This document shows, piece by piece, positions 53,817 to 64,000 of a stretch of 64,000 nt of DNA (position 1 is its first letter; the number at the start of each line of letters is the position of its first letter). Source of the stretch: Nemertoderma westbladi (Eukaryota; Xenacoelomorpha; Nemertodermatida; Nemertodermatidae). The translations under genes and the position numbers were made by a program. The stretch lies in contig JAUCBJ010001606.1 in NCBI GenBank assembly GCA_032718475.1, positions 1 through 64,000 on the forward strand. The letters are read 5' to 3'. A model generated the notes under the pieces. It saw only the letters and a list, made by a program, of their open reading frames with translations, was not told the origin of the DNA and ran no database searches.

Positions 53817-55274
53817 AACAACCATTTTCAGGGGGTCGGAGCCCCCCCCCTAATTTTTTTTCAAATTTCAATAAAATGCTACGAAATTCGGTATGATGAT
53901 AGATCGACACCTTTTCTTACTGGTGGCCTGGCCGGATTTTTCAATTTCACAGTTATTTCCATACAACACTCCCTTACAAAATGTCTATTTCGCAATGTTT
54001 AACCACCTACGTAGACTTTATTTTACGTCTTTGAAATGTAATCTAGATATCATTCGAAACGCCTTCGTCTGCAGATTCCGAATCTGAAAACCGTTTTAAA
54101 TCTAACCAAAAATTGGTAAAGATATTATCAAAATACTAATGTGTAAATTCAGAGACGTAAAATCGCTATAATTCTGATGTTTTGTTGTCTTTATTCTAGA
54201 ATATTAATTATTATTGTCTCTCTTATTCAATGCAATCTATTAAAATAACCAAAATTAACACAACCAAATTAAATATATATATAAAGAGTTGATCGATAGA
54301 GTATTTCAGTATTATATGTTTATGTATACATTGTGTATACATTTGTTTATGTGGATCTCAACAGCTCGGCCGTGGGCTAGTATTGTGTCGTTATGTCTCG
54401 TCCACGAAGACCGGCCCCATCGCCAAACCCAAGTCCACGCCAAGATCTGCGACCACCACGGAGGCAAAGAGAACTCGATCTCAGCAGTGCAAATTGCAAT
54501 CTCCGTCGAACGCCTCCCAACACGCTGGCGAGTCCGCGCTCACGCATTGGTTGATGCTTCCCCACCAGGACTTCTACAATGTGATTGATCAGTATCCTGG
54601 TTTCTGGACACCACACACCGTCTGTGGTACCCACGAGCGGAGTGAACGACATCCGTCGGTCTTCACAGACAGTGCGGTAGTGGCGCCTCTTATAGCTGCA
54701 GCGTTCTTCGAGGAGAGACTCGGTGGATCGATTGGCCTGGGCGTACGAGGTGGCGTCAGCGTTTATAATCGCAACATCTAACGACGCCACCCGTTGGTTC
54801 GCCCAGAGCCCTCGCGCTACTAAATCGGCTCGTAATCGTTAATTGTTATTTAGCTGAGCGTTTAAAACTCTCCATCTTGTTTTTTCATTACCCATAATTA
54901 ATATTCTAGAATTGAGTAAAAAAACATTAGAATTATCCGATTTACGTCAAAAATTTTCACTTTTGAAATGAGTTCTTGGTGAAATTTACAGTACAACGGG
55001 ATTCAGATTCAGAATCTGCAGGTGAAGGCGGATCTAATGATATCTAGATTTCATTCCAAAGACGAAAAATAAAGCTGACGGAGGTGGCTAAATATTGCGA
55101 AATAGACGATTATTAACGGCTTGTTGTATCGAAATAGCTCATAAATTAAAAAATCCGGCCAGGCCACCAGTAAGAAAAGGTGTCGATCTATTATCATACC
55201 AAATTTCGTAGCATTTTATTGAAATTTGAAAAAAAATAGGGGTGGGGGGCTCCGACCCCATATAAATGGTTGTT
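53817..55274. mobile_element. Inverted-arm element enclosing an R2-like LINE tail
   Basis: The left arm (about 53817-54110) and right arm (about 54980-55274) are reverse complements. They share CAACCATT, GGGGTCGGAGCC, TTTCAATAAAATGCTACGAA and GATCGACACCTTTTCTTACT, then GGTGGCCTGGCCGG and an AGATTCNGAATCTG stretch. The space between holds the LINE fragment at 54377-54841. Arms are about 290 bp and moderately diverged. No transposase is present. Confidence 0.75.
54377..54841 (-). pseudogene. R2/HERO-like LINE 3' tail, second copy
   Basis: The minus-strand frame reads ADLVARGLW, then QRVASLDVAIINADATSY, NRSTESLLEERC and VGTTDGVWCPETRILI, and ends with an Arg/Gly-rich tail (GGRRSWRGLGFGDGAGLRG). 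It is collinear and highly similar to 25424-25910 and has a longer unbroken frame (138 codons). The block with the catalytic-type Asp (SLDVAI) belongs to the restriction-like endonuclease region. The reverse transcriptase and the CCHC finger are missing. Confidence 0.75.
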
Positions 55275-55992
55275 TTTTTTAGGGTTATGGTGTATTTTCA
55301 TATGGTTTAAACAATTGATATGTTCAGTCAAAATTTATACCTTTAAATTTTTATGGCGTTAATATTTAATATTAGAAATTAATCTAATGTAGAAAATTAT
55401 TAATCAATGACAAAATCACTAGCAAGCAAAGCAAAATTATTATTTTATTAAAGAAAGTAGCTTGTATATATTTTAGGACATGTTTTAATTACCAATTTTT
55501 TTTAAAAGTAAATTACAATAGTGCCGAAAATTGGGGATAACATGATGAGAAATGCGAATCAGTTAAATTTTGAGAAGGAATTAATATCTATAGAAAAGTT
55601 GCAGGAGCATAAAATCTAAAATGGAGAAAGAAAGATATGAAAATGCAACTAAGAAAGAATATTTTGAACAGATTATGAAGAAAACTTTGCAATTGTTACT
55701 CAATGGACTATTTCGGCAATATTGAGCAGAACTGTACAATATTTACTGTAGAGTTATTTTTTATGTACAAATCTATGATGGGACAACTCCCACAAACTCT
55801 TGAGTCAGTTACTAATAATTATATACTTTTTAGTTCAATAAAACATATTACCAATCACGCAGATATACTTTTGAACATTGTAACAATTATATAATGTTTT
55901 CTACTACAGTATTACGTAAAGAATTGGTCTAAATTACGAGCAGTAAATCGATGGTTATATTATTATTGTTTCGACGTCTACACCTTTTTAAG
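55275..55992. other. AT-rich spacer before the satellite
   Basis: No gene or element identified. Confidence 0.5.
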
Positions 55993-58900
55993 ATGTAATT
56001 CAGAACCGTAATATGTAATTCAGAAATTGTAATATGTAATTCAGAAAGTGTAATATGTAATTCAGAACCGTAATATGTAATTCAGAAAGTGTAATATGTA
56101 ATTCAGAAAGCGTAATCTGTAATTCAGAAAGTGTAATATGTAATTCAGAAAGTGTAATATGTAATTCAGAACCGTAATATGTAATTCAGAAAGTGTAATA
56201 TGTAATTCAGAACCGTAACATGTAATTCAGAAAGTGTAATATGTAATTCAGAAAGTGTAATATGTAATTCAGAAAGTATAATATGTAATTAATTCAGAAC
56301 CGTAATATGTAATTCAGAAAGTGTAATATGTAATTCAGAACCGTAACATGTAATTCAGAAAGTGTAATATGTAATTCAGAACCGTAATATGTAATTCAGA
56401 AAGCGTAATCTGTAATTCAGAAAGTGTAATATGTAATTCAGAACCGTAATATGTAATTCAGAAAGTGTAATATGTAATTCAGAACCGTAATATGTAATTC
56501 AGAAAGTGTAATATGTAATTCAGAACCGTAATATGTAATTCAGAAAGTGTAATATGTAATTCAGAAAGTGTAATATGTAATTCAGAAAGTGTAATATGTA
56601 ATTCAGAACCGTAATATGTAATTCAGAAAGTGTAATATGTAATTCAGAACCGTAACATGTAATTCAGAAAGTGTAATATGTAATTCAGAAAGTGTAATAT
56701 GTAATTCAGAAAGCGTAATCTGTAATTCAGAAAGTGTAATATGTAATTCAGAAAGTGTAATATGTAATTCAGAACCGTAATATGTAATTCAGAAAGTGTA
56801 ATATGTAATTCAGAACCGTAACATGTAATTCAGAAAGTGTAATATGTAATTCAGAAAGTGTAATATGTAATTCAGAACCGTAATATGTAATTCAGAAAGT
56901 GTAATATGTAATTCAGAACCGTAACATGTAATTCAGAAAGTGTAATATGTAATTCAGAACCGTAATATGTAATTCAGAAAGTGTAATATGTAATTCAGAA
57001 AGCGTAATCTGTAATTCAGAAAGTGTAATATGTAATTCAGAAAGTGTAATATGTAATTCAGAACCGTAATATGTAATTCAGAAAGTGTAATATGTAATTC
57101 AGAACCGTAACATGTAATTCAGAAAGTGTAATATGTAATTCAGAACCGTAATATGTAATTCAGAAAGTGTAATATGTAATTCAGAAAGCGTAATCTGTAA
57201 TTCAGAAAGTGTAATATGTAATACAGAAAGTGTAATATGTAATTCAGAACCGTAATATGTAATTCAGAAAGTGTAATATGTAATTCAGAACCGTAACATG
57301 TAATTCAGAAAGTGTAATATGTAATTCAGAACCGTAATATGTAATTCAGAAAGTGTAATATGTAATTCAGAACCGTAATATGTAATTCAGAAAGTGTAAT
57401 ATGTAATTCAGAAAGTGTAATATGTAATTCAGAACCGTAATATGTAATTCAGAAAGTGTAATATGTAATTCAGAACCGTAACATGTAATTCAGAAAGTTA
57501 ATATGTAATTCAGAAAGTGTAATATGTAATTCAGAAAGCGTAATCTGTAATTCAGAAAGTGTAATATGTAATTCAGAAAGTGTAATATGTAATTCAGAAC
57601 CGTAATATGTAATTCAGAAAGTGTAATATGTAATTCAGAACCGTAACATGTAATTCAGAAAGTGTCATATGTAATTCAGAACCGTAATATGTAATTCAGA
57701 AAGCGTAATCTGTAATTCAGAAAGTGTAATATGTAATTCAGAACCGTAATATGTAATTCAGAACCGTAATATGTAATTCAGAAAGTGTAATATGTAATTC
57801 AGAAAGTGTAATATGTAATTCTGAAAGCGTAATCTGTAATTCAGAAAGTGTAATATGTAATTCAGAAAGTGTAATATGTAATTCAGAACCGTAATATGTA
57901 ATTCAGAAAGTGTAATATGTAATTCAGAACCGTAACATGTAATTCAGAACCGTAATATGTAATTCAGAAAGCGTAATCTGTAATTCAGAAAGTGTAATAT
58001 GTAATTCAGAAAGTGTAATATGTAATTCAGAAAGTGTAATATGTAATTCAGAAAGCGTAATCTGTAATTCAGAAAGTGTAATATGTAATTCAGAAAGTGT
58101 AATATGTAATTCAGAACCGTAACATGTAATTCAGAAAGTGTAATATGTAATTCAGAAAGTGTAATATGTAATTCAGAAAGCGTAATCTGTAATTCAGAAA
58201 GTGTAATATGTAATTCAGAAAGCGTAATCTGTAATTCAGAAAGTGTAATATGTAATTCAGAACCGTAATATGTAATTCAGAAAGTGTAATATGTAATTCA
58301 GAACCGTAATATGTAATTCAGAAAGTGTAATATGTAATTCAGAACCGTAACATGTAATTCAGAACCGTAATATGTAATTCAGAACCGTAACATGTAATTC
58401 AGAAAGTGTAATATGTAATTCAGAAAGTGTAATATGTAATTCAGAACCGTAATATGTAATTCAGAAAGTGTAATATGTAATTCAGAACCGTAATATGTAA
58501 TTCAGAAAGTGTAATATGTAATTCAGAACCGTAATATGTAATTCAGAAAGTGTAATATGTAATTCAGAACCGTAACATGTAATTCAGAACCGTAATATGT
58601 AATTCAGAACCGTAACATGTAATTCAGAACCGTAATATGTAATTCAGAACCGTAACATGTAATTCAGAAAGTGTAATATGTAATTCAGAAAGTGTAATAT
58701 GTAATTCAGAACCGTAATATGTAATTCAGAAAGTGTAATATGTAATTCAGAAAGTGTAATATGTAATTCAGAACCGTAATATGTAATTCAGAAAGTGTAA
58801 TATGTAATTCAGAACCGTAATATGTAATTCAGAAAGTGTAATATGTAATTCAGAACCGTAATATGTAATTCAGAAAGTGTAATATGTAATTCAGAACCGT

Positions 58901-61900
58901 AACATGTAATTCAGAACCGTAATATGTAATTCAGAACCGTAACATGTAATTCAGAAAGTGTAATATGTAATTCAGAAAGTGTAATATGTAATTCAGAACC
59001 GTAATATGTAATTCAGAAAGTGTAATATGTAATTCAGAACCGTAACATGTAATTCAGAAAGTGTAATATGTAATTCAGAAAGTGTAATATGTAATTCAGA
59101 AAGTGTAATATGTAATTCAGAAAGTGTAATATGTAATTCAGAACCGTAATATGTAATTCAGAAAGTGTAATATGTAATTCAGAACCGTAATATGTAATTC
59201 AGAAAGTGTAATATGTAATTCAGAACCGTAATATGTAATTCAGAAAGTGTAATATGTAATTCAGAACCGTAACATGTAATTCAGAACCGTAATATGTAAT
59301 TCAGAACCGTAACATGTAATTCAGAAAGTGTAATATGTAATTCAGAAAGTGTAATATGTAATTCAGAACCGTAATATGTAATTCAGAAAGTGTAATATGT
59401 AATTCAGAACCGTAACATGTAATTCAGAAAGTGTAATATGTAATTCAGAAAGTGTAATATGTAATTCAGAAAGCGTAATCTGTAATTCAGAAAGTGTAAT
59501 ATGTAATTCAGAAAGTGTAATATGTAATTCAGAACTGTAATATGTAATTCAGAAAGTGTAATATGTAATTAAAGCGTAATATGTAATTCAGAAAGTGTAA
59601 TATGTAATTCAGAACCGTAATATGTAATTCAGAAAGTGTAATATGTAATTCAGAACCGTAATATGTAATTCAGAAAGTGTAATATGTAATTCAGAACCGT
59701 AACATGTAATTCAGAAAGTGTAATATGTAATTCAGAACCGTAATATGTAATTCAGAAAGTGTAATATGTAATTCAGAAAGCGTAATCTGTAATTCAGAAA
59801 GTGTAATATGTAATTCAGAAAGTGTAATATGTAATTCAGAACCGTAATATGTAATTCAGAAAGTGTAATATGTAATTCAGAACCGTAACATGTAATTCAG
59901 AAAGTGTAATATGTAATTCAGAACCGTAATATGTAATTCAGAAAGCGTAATCTGTAATTCAGAAAGTGTAATATGTAATTCAGAACCGTAATATGTAATT
60001 CAGAACCGTAATATGTAATTCAGAAAGTGTAATATGTAATTCAGAAAGTGTAATATGTAATTCAGAAAGCGTAATCTGTAATTCAGAAAGTGTAATATAA
60101 AATTCAGAAAGTGTAATATGTAATTCAGAACCGTAATATGTAATTCAGAAAGTGTAATATGTAATTCAGAAAGCGTAATATGTAATTCAGAAAGTGTAAT
60201 ATGTAATTCAGAACCGTAACATGAATTCAGAAAGTGTAATATGTAATTCAGGACCGTAACATGTAATTCAGAAAGTGTAATATGTAATTCAGAAAGCGTA
60301 ATCTGTAATTCAGAAAGTGTAATATGTAATTCAGAACCGTAATATGTAATTCAGAAAGTGTAATATGTAATTCAGAAAGCGTAATATGTAATTCAGAAAG
60401 TGTAATATGTAATTCAGAACCGTAATATGTAATTCAGAAAGTGTAATATGTAATTCAGAACCGTAACATGTAATTCAGAAAGTGTAATATGTAATTCAGA
60501 ACCGTAACATGTAATTCAGAAAGTGTAATATGTAATTCAGAACCGTAATATGTAAATCAGAAAGCGTAATATGTAATTCAGAACCGTAATATGTAATTCA
60601 GAAAGTGTAATATCTAATTCAGAACCGTAACATGTAATTCAGAAAGTGTAATATGTAATTTAGAACCGTAATATGTAAATCAGAAAGCGTAATATTTAAT
60701 TCAGAACCGTAATATGTAATTCAGAAAGTGTAATATGTAATTCAGAAACCGTAATATGTAATTCAGAACCGTAATATGTAATTCAGAAAGTGTAATATGT
60801 AATTCAGAACCGTAATATGTAAATCAGAAAGCGTAATAAGTAATTCAGAAAGCGTAATATGTAATTCAGAACCGTAATATGTAATTCAGAAAGTGTAATA
60901 TGTAATTCAGAACCGTAATATGTATTTCAGAAATTGTAATATGTAATTCAGAACCGTAATATGTAAATCAGAAAGCGTAATATGTAATTCAGAACCGTAA
61001 TATGTAATTCAGAAAGTGTAATATGTAATTCAGAACCGTGACATGTAATTCAGAAAGTGTAATATGTAATTCAGAAAGTGTAATATGTAATTCAGAAAGC
61101 GTAATCTGTAATTCAGAAAGTGTAATATGTAATTCAGAAAGTGTAATATGTAATTCAGAACCGTAATATGTAATTCAGAAAGTGTAATATGTAATTCAGA
61201 ACCGTAACATGTAATTCAGAAAGTGTAATATGTAATTCAGAACCGTAATATGTAATTCAGAAAGTGTAATATGTAATTCAGAACCGTAACATGTAATTCA
61301 GAAAGTGTAATATGTAATTCAGAACCGTAATATGTAATTCAGAAAGTGTAATATGTAATTCAGAAAGCGTAATCTGTAATTCAGAAAGTGTAATATGTAA
61401 TTCAGAAAGCGTAATCTGTAATTCAGAAAGTGTAATATGTAATTCAGAAAGTGTAATATGTAATTCAGAACCGTAATATGTAATTCAGAAAGTGTAATAT
61501 GTAATTCAGAACCGTAACATGTAATTCAGAAAGTGTAATATGTAATTCAGAACCGTAATATGTAATTCAGAAAGCGTAATCTGTAATTCAGAAAGTGTAA
61601 TATGTAATTCAGAACCGTAATATGTAATTCAGAACCGTAATATGTAATTCAGAAAGTGTAATATGTAATTCAGAAAGTGTAATATGTAATTCAGAAAGCG
61701 TAATCTGTAATTCAGAAAGTGTAATATGTAATTCAGAAAGTGTAATATGTAATTCAGAACCGTAATATGTAATTCAGAAAGTGTAATATGTAATTCAGAA
61801 AGCGTAATATGTAATTCAGAAAGTGTAATATGTAATTCAGAACCGTAATATGTAATTCAGAAAGTGTAATATGTAATTCAGAACCGTAATATGTAATTCA

Positions 61901-64000
61901 GAAAGTGTAATATGTAATTCAGAACCGTAACATGTAATTCAGAAAGTGTAATATGTAATTCAGAACCGTAATATGTAATTCAGAAAGCGTAATCTGTAAT
62001 TCAGAAAGTGTAATATGTAATTCAGAAAGTGTAATATGTAATTCAGAACCGTAATATGTAATTCAGAAAGCGTAATCTGTAATTCAGAAAGTGTAATATG
62101 TAATTCAGAACCGTAATATGTAATTCAGAACCGTAATATGTAATTCAGAAAGTGTAATATGTAATTCAGAAAGTGTAATATGTAATTCAGAAAGCGTAAT
62201 CTGTAATTCAGAAAGTGTAATATATAATTCAGAAAGTGTAATATGTAATTCAGAACCGTAATATGTAATTCAGAAAGTGTAATATGTAATTCAGAAAGCG
62301 TAATATGTAATTCAGAAAGTGTAATATGTAATTCAGAACCGTAATATGTAATTCAGAAAGTGTAATATGTAATTCAGAACCGTAACATGAATTCAGAAAG
62401 TGTAATATGTAATTCAGGACCGTAACATGTAATTCAGAAAGTGTAATATGTAATTCAGAAAGCGTAATCTGTAATTCAGAAAGTGTAATATGTAATTCAG
62501 AACCGTAATATGTAATTCAGAAAGTGTAATATGTAATTCAGAAAGCGTAATATGTAATTCAGAAAGTGTAATATGTAATTCAGAACCGTAATATGTAATT
62601 CAGAAAGTGTAATATGTAATTCAGAACCGTAACATGTAATTCAGAAAGTGTAATATGTAATTCAGAACCGTAACATGTAATTCAGAAAGTGTAATATGTA
62701 ATTCAGAACCGTAATATGTAATTCAGAACCGTAATATGTAATTCAGAAAGTGTAATATCTAATTCAGAACCGTAACATGTAATTCAGAAAGTGTAATATG
62801 TAATTCAGAACCGTAATATGTAAATCAGAAAGCGTAATATGTAATTCAGAACCGTAATATGTAATTCAGAAAGTGTAATATGTAATTCAGAAACCGTAAT
62901 ATGTAATTCAGAACCGTAATATGTAATTCAGAAAGTGTAATATGTAATTCAGAACCGTAATATGTAAATCAGAAAGCGTAATAAGTAATTCAGAAAGCGT
63001 AATATGTAATTCAGAACCGTAATATGTAATTCAGAAAGTGTAATATGTAATTCAGAACCGTAATATGTATTTCAGAAATTGTAATATGTAATTCAGAACC
63101 GTAATATGTAAATCAGAAAGCGTAACATGTAATTCAGAACCGTAATATGTAATTCAGAAAGTGTAATATGTAATTCAGAAACCGTAATATGTAATTCAGA
63201 ACCGTAATATGTAATTCAGAAAGTGTAATATGTAATTCAGAACCGAAATATGTAAATCAGAAAGCGTAATATGTAATTCAGAAAGCGTAATATGTAATTC
63301 AGAACCGTAACATGTAATTCAGAAAGTGTAATATGTAATTCAGAACCGTAATATGTAAATCAGAAAGCGAAATATGAAATTCAGAACCGTAATATGTAAT
63401 TCAGAAAGTGTAATATTTAATTCAGAAACCGTAATATGTAATTCAGAATCGTAATATGTAAATCAGAAAGCGTAATATGTAATTCAGAACCGTAATATGT
63501 AATTCAGAAAGTGTAATATGTAATTCAGAACCGTAATATGTAGTTCAGAAAGTGTAATATGTAATTCAGAACCGTAATATGTAAATCAGGAAGCGTAATA
63601 TGTAATTCAGAAATCGTAATATGTAATTCAGAACCGTAATATGTAATTCAGAAAGTGTAATATGTAATTTAGAACCGTAATATGTAAATCAGAAAGCGTA
63701 ATATGTAATTCAGAACCGTAATATGTAATTCAGAAAGTGCAATATGTAATTCAGAACCGTAATATGTAAATCAGAAAGCGTAATATGTAATTCAGAACCG
63801 TAATATATAAATCAGAAAGCGTAATATGTAATTCAGAACCGTAATATGTAAATCAGAAAGCGTAATATGTAATTCAGAAAGCGTAATATGTAATTCAGAA
63901 CCGTAATATGTAAATCAGAAAGCGTCATATGTAATTCAGAAAGAGTAATATGTAATTCAGAACCGTAATATGTAATTCAGAAAGTGTAATATGTAATTCA
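55993..64000. repeat. 20/21-bp satellite array, over 8 kb, continues past the window
   Basis: Alternating units share the core GTAATTCAGAA. Main types are AAAGTGTAATATGTAATTCAG (21 bp), AACCGTAATATGTAATTCAG (20 bp), AACCGTAACATGTAATTCAG (20 bp) and AAAGCGTAATCTGTAATTCAG (21 bp). From about 60540 a new type with GTAAATCAGAAAGCGTAATATG becomes frequent. Rare variants mark a duplication of about 2.1 kb within the array. Unit order is not random; blocks of about 150-400 bp recur. No open frames or promoter elements are evident. Confidence 0.95.

Noticed and set aside
55993-64000. CRISPR-like array of short repeats
   Set aside because: Units are contiguous 20/21-mers with no unique spacers, in a eukaryotic context; it is a satellite.

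Overview
This is a stretch of animal nuclear genome, most likely from a marine invertebrate. The evidence is a C2H2 zinc-finger gene with a GT-AG intron, cytosolic arginyl-tRNA synthetase and SDS22 of animal type, a BEL/Pao Gag (a metazoan-type retroelement), L2-, RTE- and R2/HERO-like LINE pieces, hAT-like DNA elements and a very high load of tandem repeats. I cannot name the species. Coding sequence is a small part of the window; most of it is repeats and AT-rich spacer.

Layout. 1-3.3 kb: AT-rich spacer with a 110-bp palindromic tandem repeat. 3.4-13.5 kb: a T5GTGTG minisatellite, then a long inverted-repeat pair (about 4822-5532 and 12448-13250) enclosing a minus-strand BEL/Pao gag that has an in-frame stop and no pol. 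14.3-15.4 kb: a TIR-bounded element with a 12-bp minisatellite hairpin. 15.5-20.2 kb: a two-exon zinc-finger gene, frameshifted in what was its seventh finger and then hit by a 1.03-kb hAT element with a perfect 8-bp target duplication. 20.8-25.1 kb: three minisatellites (29, 14 and about 22 bp). 25.4-30 kb: LINE tails, inverted-arm repeats and one small zinc-binding ORF.

31.2-35.4 kb: two intact single-exon genes on the minus strand, QPRT (NAD synthesis from quinolinate) and RARS1 (cytosolic arginyl-tRNA synthetase). 35.5-36.3 kb: a foldback element. 39.5-40.5 kb: a single-exon SDS22/PPP1R7 gene. 41.8-43.0 kb: a decayed RTE-like LINE. 44.1-46.6 kb: an intact single-exon gene for a protein with two TBC (Rab-GAP) domains; the first has lost both catalytic fingers and the second keeps both. 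46.9-51.5 kb: a nearly complete L2-clade LINE whose ORF1 and ORF2 lie in one frame split by a single TGA. 52-55.3 kb: SINE-like and MITE-like elements and another inverted-arm element with an R2-like LINE tail inside. 56-64 kb: a 20/21-bp satellite that runs off the window and contains a duplication of about 2.1 kb.

The host genes are unrelated housekeeping functions and do not form an operon or pathway. The striking points are the lack of introns in four long conserved genes, the degenerate-plus-active TBC tandem, the record of stepwise damage to the zinc-finger gene, and several elements built from inverted arms around captured or inserted retroelement fragments. I found no tRNA, rRNA or CRISPR locus that I could support.
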